In this document: in pieces, positions 27,272 to 37,734 of the stretch | Layout: each line of letters begins with the position of its first letter | Numbering within the stretch: the first letter of the stretch is position 1 | DNA from: Paenirhodobacter enshiensis | GTDB lineage: Bacteria; Pseudomonadota; Alphaproteobacteria; Rhodobacterales; Rhodobacteraceae | Direction: 5' to 3' | NCBI RefSeq assembly: GCF_000740785.1 | Contig: NZ_JFZB01000031.1 | Location: forward strand, 1 to 58,471 | DNA: 58,471 nt | The notes under the pieces: model-generated | What the model was told of the DNA's origin: nothing | What the model saw: only the letters and a program-made list of their open reading frames with translations | The model's database searches: none | Made by a program: the position numbers and the translations under genes

Positions 27272-28033
27272 TCAGAGGCCGCTGTCGCTCAGCACGGCGT
27301 CGAGAACGGGGGCGAGGCGGGCGGCCCAGGCGGCTTCGCCTTCGGGGGTGGCGATCAGGTCGTTCCTGACTTCGATCAGCAGGTTCGGGCGGCGCGGCGC
27401 GAGGGCGTGGCGGTCGATCGAATCGCCGTCGAGATGGCCCGCATAGGGCTCGTTGTCGCCGGTGACGATGCCGAGCGCGCGCAGCCGGGCGATGAACGGT
27501 TCGCTCAGCCGGCGGTCCTTGTGCGAGGACAGCACGCCGATTTCCCATGGCCGGGGCGGCTTGCCCCTGAGTTGCGGGGTGAAGGAGTGGATGGCGCAGA
27601 TCGCCCGGTCGGGGCGGGCGGCCGCGAGAGTTTCGAGTGCGTCGTGATAGGGGCGATGGAGCCGGGCGAGGCGGGTTTCGGTTTCTGCGGCGTCGACGGC
27701 GCGGTTGCCCGGGATCACCGTGCCGTCATAGAGCTGCATCACCAGGGTCGGATCGTCCTCGCCGCGGTTCGGGTCGATCACCAGACGCGAGAAATCGCTG
27801 TGGATCAGGGGCGCGTTCAGCCGCTCCGCGATGCCCCGTCCGGTGCCGAGAGCGCCGGGATCGAAGGCGATGTGGCGCGCCATCTCTTCCCCGGGGAGGC
27901 CGAGGCTGCCGCCGCCCACCCAACCGGGCACCCGGTTGGTGGCGTGATCGACCGTGACGAGCCAGCGCGACGGCCGTTCCGCGCCCTCGATGGCGAAGGC
28001 TTCGCTCGCGGATTGTTGTGACGAAATGGTCAT
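27272..28033 (-). CDS. N-formylglutamate amidohydrolase family protein
   Basis: A 253-residue protein of the FGase family (HutG-type, zinc-dependent), which hydrolyses N-formyl-L-glutamate to formate and glutamate. Seen motifs are TVDHATNRVPGWV, SDFSRLVIDPNRG and AIHSFTPQLRGK, which include family metal and substrate residues. No other histidine-degradation genes are near, so the physiological substrate may differ; proximity to D-glutamate genes suggests another N-acylated glutamate, but that is speculation. ATG 28033 gives MTISSQQ. Divergent from pyk. Confidence 0.82.
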   Translation of the reverse strand: MTISSQQSASEAFAIEGAERPSRWLVTVDHATNRVPGWVGGGSLGLPGEEMARHIAFDPGALGTGRGIAERLNAPLIHSDFSRLVIDPNRGEDDPTLVMQLYDGTVIPGNRAVDAAETETRLARLHRPYHDALETLAAARPDRAICAIHSFTPQLRGKPPRPWEIGVLSSHKDRRLSEPFIARLRALGIVTGDNEPYAGHLDGDSIDRHALAPRRPNLLIEVRNDLIATPEGEAAWAARLAPVLDAVLSDSGL

Positions 28034-28167
28034 TTCCGTGTCGTCTCCCTGTGCTAGGACGGATTTACGGCAGTCGGGCACGCTCCACCAGTTGCCGCGC
28101 GCGCGAAATTGCGCCATACCTGAAAGCGGCCCGGCAAATGACTGAAACGATAAAGAAACGAGGACGC

Positions 28168-29613
28168 ATGAGACGCCTCCGCAATGTCAAGATCGTGGCC
28201 ACGCTCGGCCCGTCATCTTCTGACTACGCTACAATTCGCGCGCTGTTCGAGGCCGGGGCCGATGTGTTCCGCCTGAACATGAGCCACGGCACCCATGACG
28301 AGCAGCGTGCCCGCTATGACATCATCCGCCAGATCGAGGCCGATACCGGCCGGCCGATCGGCGTTCTGGCCGACCTTCAGGGTCCGAAGCTGCGTGTCGG
28401 CACCTTCGCGAACGGCTTCGAGGATCTGGCCGAGGGACAGAAGTTCCGCTTCGACCTCGACCCGGCCGAGGGCAACGCGAACCGCGTCTGCCTGCCGCAT
28501 CCCGAGATCTTCGCCGCGCTCGAGGTCGGCACGACGCTGCTGATCAACGACGGCAAGATCCGCATGAAGGTCGATGCCTGCGGTGCCGATTTCGCCGATT
28601 GCACGGTGACGACGCCCGGCACGATCTCCAACCGCAAGGGCGTGAACGTGCCCGACGTGGTGCTGCCGCTGGCCGCGCTGTCCGAGAAGGACCGGGCGGA
28701 TCTGGAATTCGCCTGCGGGCTGGGCGTCGACTGGCTGGCGCTGAGCTTCGTGCAGCGCCCGGCCGACGTGCTGGAAGCGCGCGAGCTGGCCAAGGGCCGC
28801 GTCGCGATCCTTGCAAAGATCGAGAAGCCGGCGGCCGAGAAGGCCTTCGAGGAAATCCTCAAGGTTGCCGATGGCATCATGGTGGCGCGCGGCGATCTGG
28901 GCGTGGAGCTGCCGGTCGAGGCGGTTCCGCCGATCCAGAAGCGTCTGGTGCGCAAGTGCCGCGCTGCCGCGAAGCCGGTGATCGTGGCGACGCAGATGCT
29001 CGAGAGCATGATCGAGAGCCCGATGCCCACCCGCGCCGAGGTTTCGGACGTGGCGACGGCGATCTACGAAGGCGCCGATGCGGTGATGCTCTCGGCGGAA
29101 TCGGCCGCGGGCAAGTATCCGGTCGAGGCGGTGAAGACGATGGATGCGGTCGCGCGTTCGGTCGAGAGCGATCCGACCTACCGCGACATCATCGTCGCCT
29201 CGCGGGTGATCGAGCGCAAGACCATCGCCGACGGCATGGTGGCTGCCGCGCGCGAGATCGCCGAGGCGACCGAGATCGCGGCGATCACCTGCTACACCCA
29301 GTCAGGCAACAGCGTTGCCCTGGTGTGTCGCGAGAAGCCGAATGTGCCGATCATCGCGCTGTCGCCGCTGCAGCCGACGTTGCGCAAGCTGTGCCTTTAC
29401 TGGGGTGTGCACGGCGTTCAGGGCGAGGTCGTCGACCGCTTCAAGCAGGCGGTGATCGACGCGGCGCGCGCCGCGCGCGATGCGGGTTTCGCCGACGAGA
29501 CCAAGCAGATCGTGGTGATCGCGGGCGTGCCGTTCAACGTCGCGGGCTCGACCAACATCCTGCGCGTCGCTTCGTGCGACGAGCGGCTGCTGTCGCTGAC
29601 CGACCCGGAATGA
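28168..29613 (+). CDS. pyk: Pyruvate kinase
   Basis: Converts phosphoenolpyruvate and ADP to pyruvate and ATP. The 481-residue protein starts MRRLRNVKIVATLGPSS, with FRLNMSHGTH, VLADLQGPKLRVG, the metal/active-site segment ILAKIEKPAAEKAF and MVARGDLGVELP, and a C-terminal allosteric domain. AGGA precedes ATG 28168. An in-frame ATG at 28138 is possible but has a weaker site and an atypical N-terminus. Glycolytic, cytosolic. Confidence 0.96.
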   Translation: MRRLRNVKIVATLGPSSSDYATIRALFEAGADVFRLNMSHGTHDEQRARYDIIRQIEADTGRPIGVLADLQGPKLRVGTFANGFEDLAEGQKFRFDLDPAEGNANRVCLPHPEIFAALEVGTTLLINDGKIRMKVDACGADFADCTVTTPGTISNRKGVNVPDVVLPLAALSEKDRADLEFACGLGVDWLALSFVQRPADVLEARELAKGRVAILAKIEKPAAEKAFEEILKVADGIMVARGDLGVELPVEAVPPIQKRLVRKCRAAAKPVIVATQMLESMIESPMPTRAEVSDVATAIYEGADAVMLSAESAAGKYPVEAVKTMDAVARSVESDPTYRDIIVASRVIERKTIADGMVAAAREIAEATEIAAITCYTQSGNSVALVCREKPNVPIIALSPLQPTLRKLCLYWGVHGVQGEVVDRFKQAVIDAARAARDAGFADETKQIVVIAGVPFNVAGSTNILRVASCDERLLSLTDPE

Positions 29614-29648
29614 CCGGGCCGGCCGCGACCCGCCGGTGAGGGCAGGCG

Positions 29649-29870
29649 ATGAGTGACGTGCTTCTGGTTTCAGGCATCGTCCTTCTGGCCTTTTCCTTCA
29701 CCGGATGGCTCGCGGCCTTTGCTGAGAACTGGTGGCGCTGGTCCTCGGTCATCGGCGCCGGTCTGGCGCTGATCCTGATCGCGGCCGCCTGGGTGACGCA
29801 CCCGGGCGGCTATCCTCCGGCCGAGGCGGCCCGGGCCTTCGTGCGCGTGCTGGCGATGATCGTGAACTGA
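29649..29870 (+). CDS. Small two-helix membrane protein
   Basis: A 73-residue protein with two hydrophobic helices (LLVSGIVLLAFSFTGWLAAF and VIGAGLALILIAAAWV) joined by a Trp-rich loop, ending in a short amphipathic tail. GAGGGCAGG precedes the ATG. It is 35 bp after pyk on the same strand and probably co-transcribed. No family recognised. Confidence 0.75.
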   Translation: MSDVLLVSGIVLLAFSFTGWLAAFAENWWRWSSVIGAGLALILIAAAWVTHPGGYPPAEAARAFVRVLAMIVN

Positions 29871-29885
29871 GCCGCGATTCAGCCC

Positions 29886-29914
29886 TTGCCAAAGCCGCCG
29901 GGCCTCTGTATCCC
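29886..29914 (+). promoter_or_regulatory. Candidate rpmI-rplT promoter
   Basis: TTGCCA (29886-29891), 17 bp, TATCCC (29909-29914), about 80 bp before rpmI. Spacing is ideal; the -10 box is imperfect. The same TTGCCA box with 17-bp spacing is seen before tRNA-Ser at 43122. Confidence 0.4.
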
Positions 29915-29993
29915 CCGCATCCTGAACTTCCCCGCGTGGCCGGCCAAGTGGCATGCCGAGTTGCGCGTTCACGACTCGCAAGAGGAGATTGAA

Positions 29994-30194
29994 ATGCCCA
30001 AGATGAAGACCAAATCGGCCGCCAAGAAGCGGTTCAAGTTCAGCGCGACCGGCAAGGTCATCGCTGGCAATGCCGGCAAGCGTCACGGCATGATCAAGCG
30101 CTCGACGAAGTTCATCCGTAACACCGCCGGGACCATGATCCTGTCGGCGTCGGACGAGAAGATCGTCAAGACCTACATGCCCTACAACCGCTGA
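29994..30194 (+). CDS. rpmI: 50S ribosomal protein L35
   Basis: A 66-residue basic protein, [20 protein letters not shown], the standard bL35 start, ending YMPYNR. SD AGAGGAG before ATG 29994. It is followed 15 bp later by rplT, as in most bacteria, although infC is not adjacent here. Confidence 0.97.
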   Translation: MPKMKTKSAAKKRFKFSATGKVIAGNAGKRHGMIKRSTKFIRNTAGTMILSASDEKIVKTYMPYNR

Positions 30195-30209
30195 TCAGGA
30201 GGCTGACAC

Positions 30210-30575
30210 ATGGCACGCGTCAAATCCGGCAAGGTCACCCACGCCTCGCACAAGAAGGTCCTCAAGGCCGCCAAGGGCTACTTCTCGGCCCGCTCGCGCA
30301 ACTTCCGCACCGCCACCCAGGCGGTCGACAAGGCGAACCAGTACGCGACCCGCGACCGCAAGCAGCGCAAGCGCAACTTCCGCGCGCTGTGGATCCAGCG
30401 CATCAACGCCGCCGTGCGCGCCGTTGATCTGGAAATGACCTACTCGCGCTTCATCAACGGTCTGGCGCTCGCCGGGATCGAAGTGGACCGCAAGGTTCTG
30501 GCGGATCTCGCCATCCACGAGCCCGAAGCGTTTGCGGCCGTCGTCGAAAAGGCGAAGGCTGCCGCGGCTGCGTAA
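30210..30575 (+). CDS. rplT: 50S ribosomal protein L20
   Basis: A 121-residue bL20 with the typical [20 protein letters not shown] start and the basic helical N-terminal extension that inserts in 23S rRNA. Needed early in 50S assembly. SD AGGAGG before the ATG. A strong terminator at 30601-30635 separates it from pheS. Confidence 0.98.
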   Translation: MARVKSGKVTHASHKKVLKAAKGYFSARSRNFRTATQAVDKANQYATRDRKQRKRNFRALWIQRINAAVRAVDLEMTYSRFINGLALAGIEVDRKVLADLAIHEPEAFAAVVEKAKAAAAA

Positions 30576-30600
30576 TAATCCCTTTCGGGATTGCATCACG

Positions 30601-30635
30601 AACCCCGCGCCGGCAGTCGCCGAGCGCGGGGTTTT
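30601..30635 (+). terminator. Rho-independent terminator of rpmI-rplT
   Basis: AACCCCGCGC pairs with GCGCGGGGTT, followed by T residues, 25 bp after the rplT stop. Confidence 0.88.
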
Positions 30636-30648
30636 GCGTTTCACGAAC

Positions 30649-30677
30649 TTGAAAACGGGCCGGGGCAAGGATAGCAC
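30649..30677 (+). promoter_or_regulatory. Candidate pheS promoter
   Basis: TTGAAA (30649-30654), exactly 17 bp, TAGCAC (30672-30677), just after the rplT terminator and 26 bp before pheS. Position and spacing fit a sigma-70 promoter for the pheS-pheT unit. Confidence 0.45.
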
Positions 30678-30703
30678 CGCCTCGACCAGTCAGGAGATAC
30701 GGC

Positions 30704-31786
30704 ATGGACGCGCTCGACGAACTCAAGTCGAAATATCTGGAGGGGATCGGCGGTGCCGGGGATGAACCCGCGCTGGAGGAGATCCGCCTCGCCGCCCTCG
30801 GCAAGAAGGGCGAGATCAGCCTGATGATGCGCGAGCTGGGCCGCATGACGCCCGAGGAGCGCCAGACCCGCGGCGCGGCGCTGAACGTGCTGAAGACCGA
30901 AATCGACGCCGCGCTCCGCGCCAAGAAGGAGGCGCTGGCGGATGCCGCGCTCGACGCGCGTCTGAAGGCCGAATGGCTCGACGTGACGCTGCCCGGCCGG
31001 CCGCGCCCGCAAGGCACCATCCACCCGGTCAGCCAGGTCATGGACGAGGTCACCGCGATCTTCGCCGACATGGGCTTCGCCGTGGCCGAGGGCCCGCAGG
31101 TCGAGGACGACTGGCACAATTTCGACGCGCTGAACATCGCCCCCGAGCACCCCGCCCGGCAGGAGCATGACACCTTCTTCATGCACCGCGACCCGGCCGA
31201 TCCGCGCCCGCCGCATGTGCTGCGCACGCATACCTCGCCGGTGCAGATCCGCGCGATGCAGGAGAAGGGCGCCCCCGTGCGGGTGATCGCGCCCGGCCGC
31301 GTCTACCGCATGGACATGGACCAGACCCATGCGCCGATGTTCCATCAGGTCGAGGGCATGGCGATCGGCAAGGACATCTCGATGGCGAACCTGAAATGGA
31401 CGCTCGAGGAATTCTGCCGCGCCTTCTTCGAGGTGCCCTCGGTCGAGCTGCGCTTCCGCGCCTCGCATTTCCCGTTCACCGAGCCCTCGGCCGAGGTCGA
31501 CATCCGCTGTTCGTGGGAAGGCGGCCAGCTGAAGATCGGCGAGGGCGATGGCTGGCTGGAGATCCTGGGCTCGGGCATGATGCAGCCCAAGGTTCTGGCG
31601 GCCGGCGGCATCGACCCCGAAGAGTGGCAGGGCTTTGCCTTCGGCATGGGCATCGACCGGATCGCGATGCTGAAATACGGCATCCCGGACCTGCGCGCGT
31701 TCTTTGAATCCGACCTGCGCTGGCTGAAGCACTACGGCTTCGCCGCGCTTGATCTGCCGACGGTTTTCGGGGGGCTGAGCAAGTGA
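30704..31786 (+). CDS. pheS: Phenylalanine-tRNA ligase alpha subunit
   Basis: The catalytic subunit of the (alpha-beta)2 PheRS. 360 residues: an N-terminal coiled-coil tRNA-binding arm (residues about 1-90), then class II motifs 1-3, including [10 protein letters not shown], the [21 protein letters not shown] motif 2 region and [14 protein letters not shown] motif 3. The stop TGA overlaps the GTG start of the next small gene, which lies unusually between pheS and pheT. Confidence 0.97.
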   Translation: MDALDELKSKYLEGIGGAGDEPALEEIRLAALGKKGEISLMMRELGRMTPEERQTRGAALNVLKTEIDAALRAKKEALADAALDARLKAEWLDVTLPGRPRPQGTIHPVSQVMDEVTAIFADMGFAVAEGPQVEDDWHNFDALNIAPEHPARQEHDTFFMHRDPADPRPPHVLRTHTSPVQIRAMQEKGAPVRVIAPGRVYRMDMDQTHAPMFHQVEGMAIGKDISMANLKWTLEEFCRAFFEVPSVELRFRASHFPFTEPSAEVDIRCSWEGGQLKIGEGDGWLEILGSGMMQPKVLAAGGIDPEEWQGFAFGMGIDRIAMLKYGIPDLRAFFESDLRWLKHYGFAALDLPTVFGGLSK

Positions 31787-32205
31787 AGTATGATCTGAAG
31801 TTGGAGCGCGAGTTCCTTCGCTGGGTCGAGGATGAGTGTTTTGACCCAGATGGGCCGGGATACGGAGCGCGTTACGATGAACCTAATGCTCATTCTCTTC
31901 TTCCGGGTTTGAAGAGAATTGCAAAGAACGACGCAGATCAGGCCAATCGCGTTTTCGTCGCCATGAAAAACATTGCGCTTGATCGCGGCTGGGTTCACGA
32001 GGACGCGCTTACTGATGACACCGGGCGATTGAGGCTGTCACAGGGCGGATATGCTCGCCTTGATTGGCATGTTGAGCAATCTTGGTGGACGCGCCTGCGG
32101 AAGTTCACTCGTTCTGCGGTTGGAACCGTCATTGTAAACCTCATGCTCCCGGCAGTTGTGGCTTATGTCACGGTTCAACTGACGAACGCTTACTCGACAA
32201 AATGA
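31783..32205 (+). CDS. Unknown small protein inserted between pheS and pheT
   Basis: A 140-residue protein starting with GTG that overlaps the pheS stop (GTGA). The N-terminal part is soluble, charged and helical ([20 protein letters not shown]); the last 30 residues hold a probable membrane helix ([21 protein letters not shown]). Base composition is clearly lower in GC than pheS or pheT and codon use differs, which points to a recent insertion that kept the operon intact: pheT starts 13 bp later. No family recognised. Confidence 0.75.
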   Translation: MKYDLKLEREFLRWVEDECFDPDGPGYGARYDEPNAHSLLPGLKRIAKNDADQANRVFVAMKNIALDRGWVHEDALTDDTGRLRLSQGGYARLDWHVEQSWWTRLRKFTRSAVGTVIVNLMLPAVVAYVTVQLTNAYSTK

Positions 32206-32218
32206 GAGGCAAAGACCA

Positions 32219-34639
32219 ATGAAATTCACCCTCTCCTGGCTGAAAGACCACCTCGACACCGAGGCGTCCGTCACCGAGATCGCCGATACGCTGACCGACC
32301 TCGGTCTCGAGGTCGAGGAGGTCACCGACCCGGCGGCGCGGCTCGGGGCGTTCACCATCGCCAAGATCCTCGCGGCCGAGGATCACCCCGACAGCGACCA
32401 TCTGCATGTCTGCAAGGTGCTGACCGACGAGGGCGAGAAGCAGATCGTCTGCGGTGCGCCGAACGCGCGTGCGGGCATCACCGTCGTTCTCGCCAAGACC
32501 GGCGATTACGTGCCGGGCATCGACGTCACCCTGAAACCCGCCGTCATCCGTGGCGTCGAGAGCCAGGGCATGATGTGCTCGGAGCGCGAGCTGGAGCTGT
32601 CGGACGAGCATAACGGCATCATCGAGCTGCCCGAGGATTCGGAGAATTCCGATGTCGGCTGCCGCTTCGTCGACTGGCTGGCGGCGAACCGTCCGGCGGC
32701 GGTCGATCCGGTGATCGACATCTCGATCACGCCGAACCGTCCCGATGCGCTCGGCGTGCGGGGCGTGGCGCGCGATCTGGCGGCCCGGGGCCTCGGCACG
32801 CTGAAGCCGCTGGAGATCGAGGCGGTTCCGGGCGGCTATCCCTGCCCGGTGAAGGTCGAGATCGCGGATGCGCTGAAGCGGAAGGGCTGCCCGCTCTTCG
32901 CCGGTCGTCTGGTGCGCGGCGTGAAGAACGGCGAAAGCCCCGAGTGGCTGAAGGCGCGGCTCGAAGCCATCGGTCTGCGGCCGATCTCGGCGCTGGTCGA
33001 TATCACCAACTACTTCACCTACGATCTGAACCGTCCGCTTCACGTGTTCGACGCGGCGAAGGTCAGGGGCACCGTGCGGATCACTGACGCGGTCGAAGGC
33101 GATGAGATCCTCGCCCTCGACGGCAAGACCTATGCGCTGAAACCCGGCATGATGGTCATCCGCGACGATGCGGGCGTCGAGAGCATCGCCGGCATCATGG
33201 GCGGTGAACTCTCGGGCTGCACCGCCGAGACCACCGATGTCTTCATCGAAAGCGCCTATTGGGACCCGATCACCATCGCCGCCGCCGGGCGCGCGCTGAA
33301 GATCGTCACCGATGCGCGCTACCGCTTCGAGCGCGGCGTCGATCCGGCCTTCACCGTGCCGGGCCTCGAACTCGCGACGCAGATGGTGCTGGAGCTGTGC
33401 GGCGGCGAGGCCTCGGAGCTGGTGATCGACGGAGCGGTGCCCGATACCGCGCGCGCCTATCGTCTGGATCCCGAACGCGTGGTCAGCCTCGTCGGCATGG
33501 AGATCCCGGCCGATGTGCAGCGCAAGACGCTGACCGATCTTGGCTTCACCTTCGAGGGCGACATGGCCCGGGTGCCGAGCTGGCGCCCCGATGTGCTGGG
33601 CGAGGCCGATCTGGTCGAGGAAGTGGCGCGCATCGCCTCGCTGACCAAGCTGGTGGGCAAGCCGCTTGCCCGCGAGAACGTCGGCGTGCCGAAGCCGGTG
33701 CTGACGCCCGCGCAGGTGCGCGAGAAGACGGCGCGGCGCACCATCGCGGCGCTCGGCTACAACGAATGCGTGTCCTACAGCTTCATCGACGCGACCGCGG
33801 CAGGTCTGTTCGGCGGCGGCTCCGAGGCGACGCGGATCGAGAACCCGATCAGCTCCGAGATGACGCATCTGCGCCCCGATCTGCTGCCGGGTCTGCTGGA
33901 GGCGGCGGCGCGCAATCAGGCGCGTGGCTTCATGGATCTGGCGCTGTTCGAGGTCGGTCCGGTGTTCTCGGGCGGCGAGCCGGGCGAGCAGGCGGTTCTG
34001 GCGACAGGGCTTCTGGTCGGCTCGACCGCGCCGCGCGATCCCTGGCAGTCGCGCCGTCCGGTCGATCTCTATGACGCCAAGGCCGATGCCGAGGCGGTCC
34101 TGGCCGCCATCGGCGCGCCGGCGCGGGTGCAGATCAACCGCAAGCTCGACGCCTGGTGGCATCCGGGCCGCGCGGGCAACATCGCACTCGGGCCGAACGT
34201 TCTGGCGACCTTCGGCGAGCTGCATCCGAAGGTGCTGCGCGCGCTCGGCATCAAGGGGGCGGCGGTGGCCTTCACCATCCGCCTCGCCAACGTGCCCTTC
34301 CCGAAGGTGCATGTGCCGACGCGGCCGGCGCTGACGCTGTCGGATCTGCATTCGGTGGAACGCGATTTCGCCTTCGTCGTCGATGCCTCGGTCGAGGCGC
34401 TGACGGCGGTGAACGCCGCGATGGGCGCCGACAAGGCGCTGATCGCCGCGGTCTCGGTGTTCGATCAGTTCACCGGCCCGAAGGCGGAAGAGCAGATGGG
34501 CCCGGGCAAGAAGTCGATCGCGCTGTCGGTGCGGCTCCAGCCGAAGGACAAGTCTCTGACCGATGCCGAGATCGAGGCCGTCGCGGCGAAGATCGTCGAC
34601 AAGGTGGCGAAGGCGACCGGCGGCACGCTGCGCAGCTGA
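32219..34639 (+). CDS. pheT: Phenylalanine-tRNA ligase beta subunit
   Basis: 806 residues with the whole domain series: EMAP/OB-type tRNA-binding domain (about 40-150), B3/B4 domain with the editing site (about 210-390), B5 (about 400-475), the catalytic-like core and the C-terminal ferredoxin-fold anticodon domain (about 710-806, HSVERDFAFVVD). It pairs with PheS to charge tRNA-Phe and hydrolyses Tyr-tRNA-Phe. GAGAGG precedes ATG 32219. Terminator at 34661-34695. Confidence 0.97.
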   Translation: MKFTLSWLKDHLDTEASVTEIADTLTDLGLEVEEVTDPAARLGAFTIAKILAAEDHPDSDHLHVCKVLTDEGEKQIVCGAPNARAGITVVLAKTGDYVPGIDVTLKPAVIRGVESQGMMCSERELELSDEHNGIIELPEDSENSDVGCRFVDWLAANRPAAVDPVIDISITPNRPDALGVRGVARDLAARGLGTLKPLEIEAVPGGYPCPVKVEIADALKRKGCPLFAGRLVRGVKNGESPEWLKARLEAIGLRPISALVDITNYFTYDLNRPLHVFDAAKVRGTVRITDAVEGDEILALDGKTYALKPGMMVIRDDAGVESIAGIMGGELSGCTAETTDVFIESAYWDPITIAAAGRALKIVTDARYRFERGVDPAFTVPGLELATQMVLELCGGEASELVIDGAVPDTARAYRLDPERVVSLVGMEIPADVQRKTLTDLGFTFEGDMARVPSWRPDVLGEADLVEEVARIASLTKLVGKPLARENVGVPKPVLTPAQVREKTARRTIAALGYNECVSYSFIDATAAGLFGGGSEATRIENPISSEMTHLRPDLLPGLLEAAARNQARGFMDLALFEVGPVFSGGEPGEQAVLATGLLVGSTAPRDPWQSRRPVDLYDAKADAEAVLAAIGAPARVQINRKLDAWWHPGRAGNIALGPNVLATFGELHPKVLRALGIKGAAVAFTIRLANVPFPKVHVPTRPALTLSDLHSVERDFAFVVDASVEALTAVNAAMGADKALIAAVSVFDQFTGPKAEEQMGPGKKSIALSVRLQPKDKSLTDAEIEAVAAKIVDKVAKATGGTLRS

Positions 34640-34660
34640 TCGCGCCGTCCGGGGCAATGA

Positions 34661-34695
34661 AAAACGGCGGGCCGGAGAGATCCGGTCCGCCGTTT
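34661..34695 (+). terminator. Terminator of pheT
   Basis: AAAACGGCGG ... CCGCCGTTT with an inner CCGGA/TCCGG extension, 22 bp after the pheT stop, followed by CGTTTT. The reverse strand can also use it for aqpZ. Confidence 0.85.
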
Positions 34696-34727
34696 CGTTT
34701 TCAGGGTGAGGCCCTGGGGCAGGGCGC

Positions 34728-35414
34728 TCAGTCGCGCTCGCCGAAGGCCTTCCAGATCAGCCCGCCCAGCATGCCGCCGAGGATCGGAGCGACCCAGAAC
34801 AGCCACAGCTGATTGAGCGCCCAGCCACCGGCGAACAGCGCCTGGCTGGTCGAGCGCGCCGGGTTGACCGAGGTGTTGTCGACCGGGATCGACACCAGAT
34901 GGATCAGCGTCAGCGCCAGACCGATGGCGAGCGGCGCGAAGCCCGTCGGCGCCCGGCCATGCGTGGACCCCAGAATGACGATCAGGAAGCCCGCGGTCAG
35001 GATCACCTCGATCAGCAGGGCCGAGACCATCGAATAGCCGCCCGGCGAATGCTCGCCATAGCCGTTCGAGGCGAACCCGCCCAGCTCTGCCCCGGCCTTG
35101 CCCGAGGCGATGGCGTAAAGCGCTGCGGCGGCGATGATCGCGCCGACGACCTGCGCGACGATGTAGGGCAGAAGCTGGCCCGCCGGGAAGCGCCCCGCGA
35201 CCGTCAGCCCGACCGAGACCGCCGGGTTGAAATGCCCGCCAGAGATGCCACCGACCGCATAGGCCATGGTCACCACGGTCAGGCCGAAGGCCAGAGCGAC
35301 GCCGGCGAAGCCGATGCCCAGCTCGGGAAAGCCGGCGGCCAGAATCGCGCTGCCGCAGCCGCCGAACACCAGCCAGAACGTGCCGATCATCTCGGCGAAG
35401 AGTTTCTTTTGCAT
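34728..35414 (-). CDS. aqpZ: Aquaporin Z
   Basis: A 228-residue water channel with six membrane helices and two NPA boxes (GGHFNPAVS and TSVNPARS). The selectivity-filter histidine and arginine of AqpZ are present in [19 protein letters not shown]. It starts at ATG 35414 ([13 protein letters not shown]). It is convergent with pheT and divergent from the M3 peptidase gene. Inner membrane; water permeation in osmotic adaptation. Confidence 0.95.
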   Translation of the reverse strand: MQKKLFAEMIGTFWLVFGGCGSAILAAGFPELGIGFAGVALAFGLTVVTMAYAVGGISGGHFNPAVSVGLTVAGRFPAGQLLPYIVAQVVGAIIAAAALYAIASGKAGAELGGFASNGYGEHSPGGYSMVSALLIEVILTAGFLIVILGSTHGRAPTGFAPLAIGLALTLIHLVSIPVDNTSVNPARSTSQALFAGGWALNQLWLFWVAPILGGMLGGLIWKAFGERD

Positions 35415-35663
35415 GAATGGAACCTTTACAGGGGTGACTCGTCTTTGGAATACGGACCTGACGGGCCATGGGGTCCGGCTGCTCCGGTCCACGCGGAGGC
35501 AGCACCGGCGTTTTAACCATGAAACCGGAACCGGGCTATGGCGATTTCGGTCCCACCCCGCGCGAAAACCCGGCGTGAGGGGATGGAAACCCCTGAAGCC
35601 GGGCCTTACCTTGCCCTCAACGGCCGGGTCCGCCCCCGGCATCACAGGACAGGAGATCTTTCG

Positions 35664-37682
35664 ATGGGCAATCCGCTGCTTTCCGACTGGACCGGGCCTT
35701 TCGCCCTGCCGCCCTTCGCCGAGATCCGTGACGAGGATTTCGCCCCCGCCTTCGAGGCGGCGCTTGCCGAGGCCCGCGCCAATGTCGCGAAGATCGCCGA
35801 AAACCCCGCCGCCCCCGATTTCGCCAATACCATCGACGCGCTGGAACTGTCCGAGGAGGCGCTGAACCGCGTCGCGGGCGTGTTCTACAACCTGTCGAGC
35901 GCCGACAGCACCCCCGCGCGCGAGGCGCTGATGCGCGATCTCGCCCCCAAGATGGCCGCCTATTCGTCCGAGGTGACGATGAACAAGGCGCTGTGGGCCC
36001 GCATCGACACGCTGTGGCAAAACCGCGACAGCCTTGGCCTCGGGGCGGAACAGGCGCGGGTGCTCGACCTTTACCACAAGATGTTCCTGCGTGCGGGCGC
36101 GGGCCTCGACGGCGATCAGGCGCGGCGCATGGCCGCGATCAAGGAACGCCTCGCCGTGCTCTCGACGGCGTTTTCGCAAAACCTGCTGGGCGACGAACGC
36201 GACTGGTCGCGCCCGCTCGCGCCCGAGGACCTCGAAGGCCTGCCGGACTTCGTGATCGAGGCCGCGACCGAGGCCGGACGCGAACGCGGCGCCGAAGGCC
36301 CGGTGCTGACGCTGAACCGCTCGCTCATCGTGCCCTTCCTGCAATTCTCGCCCAAGCGCGAGCTGCGCCGCATCGCCTATGAGGCCTGGACCTCGCGTTG
36401 CGCGAATGGCGACGGGCATGACAACATCGCCAATGTGACCGAGATTCTCGCCCTGCGCGAGGAACGCGCGCATCTTCTGGGCTTCAGGAATTTCGCCGAG
36501 TTCAAGCTCGATGACGAGATGGCCCGTAAGCCCGAAACCGTGCGCGATCTGCTGATGCAGGTCTGGGGCCCGGCGAAGCGCAAGGCCGAGGCCGACGCCG
36601 CCCGCCTGACCGAGCTGATGCGTGCCGACGGGCTGAACGGCGAGCTGGAGCCCTGGGACTGGCGTTACTACTCGGAAAAGCGCCGCGTCGCCGAGCAGGC
36701 CTTCGATGAGGCCGAGGTGAAGCCCTATCTGTCGCTCGACGCGATGATCGGCGCGGTGTTCGATACCGCCCACCGGCTGTTCGATCTCGACTTCCGCGAG
36801 CTTCCCGGCCCGTTCTACCACCCCGACGTCCGCGGCTGGGAGATCACCCGCAAGGGCGCGCATGTGGCGGTGTTCCTCGGCGATTACTTCGCCCGCGCCT
36901 CGAAACGCTCCGGCGCCTGGGAGACCGAGTTCCGCCCGCAGAAGAAGCTCGGCGGCGATCAGAAGACCATCGTGATGAACGTGTGCAACTTCACCAAGGG
37001 CAGCCCGTGCCTGCTCAGCTATGACGACGCGCGCACGCTGTTCCACGAATTCGGCCATGCGCTGCATCAGATGCTGTCCGATGTCACCTATCCGCTGATC
37101 TCGGGCACCAATGTCGCGCGCGATTTCGTCGAACTGCCGAGCCAGCTTTACGAGCACTGGATGGAAGTGCCCGAGGTGCTGGAAAAGCACGCCCGCCATT
37201 ACAAGACCGGCGCGCCGATGCCGAAGGCGCTGCTCGACAAGGTGCTGGCGGCGGCGACCTATGACCAGGGCTTCGCGACGGTGGAATACATCGCCTCCGC
37301 GCTCGTCGATCTGGACCTGCACGACGGCCCGGCGCCCGCCGATCCGATGGCGAAACAGGCCGAGATCCTCGCCTCGATCGGGATGCCGCACGCGATCCGG
37401 ATGCGCCACGCCACGCCGCATTTCAGCCACGTATTCTCGGGCGACGGCTATTCCTCGGGCTATTACAGCTACATGTGGTCCGAGGTCATGGATGCCGATG
37501 CCTTCGAGGCCTTCCGCGAGGCAGGCTCGGCCTTCGATCCCGCCACCGCCAAAAGCCTCGAGGATAACATCCTGTCCAAGGGCGGTTCGGCGCCCGCCGA
37601 TCAGCTCTGGCTCGCCTTCCGCGGCAAGCAACCGGGCGTCGAGGCTCTCTTGCGCGGCCGCGGTCTTCTGGACCCGGCCTGA
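35664..37682 (+). CDS. M3 family metallopeptidase (oligopeptidase A / dipeptidyl carboxypeptidase type)
   Basis: A 672-residue zinc peptidase of family M3A with the [10 protein letters not shown] zinc site at residues 461-465 and onward, the downstream glutamate ligand, and the long helical N-terminal half that forms the closed cleft. It degrades short peptides in the cytoplasm (no signal peptide). Start ATG 35664 after AGGAGA. Both PrlC- and Dcp-type names are possible: the length is near OpdA/Dcp, and the sequence alone does not settle it. Confidence 0.93.
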   Translation: MGNPLLSDWTGPFALPPFAEIRDEDFAPAFEAALAEARANVAKIAENPAAPDFANTIDALELSEEALNRVAGVFYNLSSADSTPAREALMRDLAPKMAAYSSEVTMNKALWARIDTLWQNRDSLGLGAEQARVLDLYHKMFLRAGAGLDGDQARRMAAIKERLAVLSTAFSQNLLGDERDWSRPLAPEDLEGLPDFVIEAATEAGRERGAEGPVLTLNRSLIVPFLQFSPKRELRRIAYEAWTSRCANGDGHDNIANVTEILALREERAHLLGFRNFAEFKLDDEMARKPETVRDLLMQVWGPAKRKAEADAARLTELMRADGLNGELEPWDWRYYSEKRRVAEQAFDEAEVKPYLSLDAMIGAVFDTAHRLFDLDFRELPGPFYHPDVRGWEITRKGAHVAVFLGDYFARASKRSGAWETEFRPQKKLGGDQKTIVMNVCNFTKGSPCLLSYDDARTLFHEFGHALHQMLSDVTYPLISGTNVARDFVELPSQLYEHWMEVPEVLEKHARHYKTGAPMPKALLDKVLAAATYDQGFATVEYIASALVDLDLHDGPAPADPMAKQAEILASIGMPHAIRMRHATPHFSHVFSGDGYSSGYYSYMWSEVMDADAFEAFREAGSAFDPATAKSLEDNILSKGGSAPADQLWLAFRGKQPGVEALLRGRGLLDPA

Positions 37683-37689
37683 TCTTTCG

Positions 37690-37732
37690 ATTCGCGACAA
37701 ATATCCCGGGGGTGCGGGGGCAGAGCCCCCGC
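37690..37732 (+). repeat. Dispersed hairpin repeat, copy D (inverted, short)
   Basis: AAATATCCCGGGGG (37699-37712) followed by the hairpin GCGGGGG-CAGAG-CCCCCGC (37714-37732): the reverse complement of the core of copies A-C, but lacking the CTTCGG stem. It lies between the convergent M3 peptidase and FieF-like genes. Confidence 0.78.
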
Positions 37733-37734
37733 GC

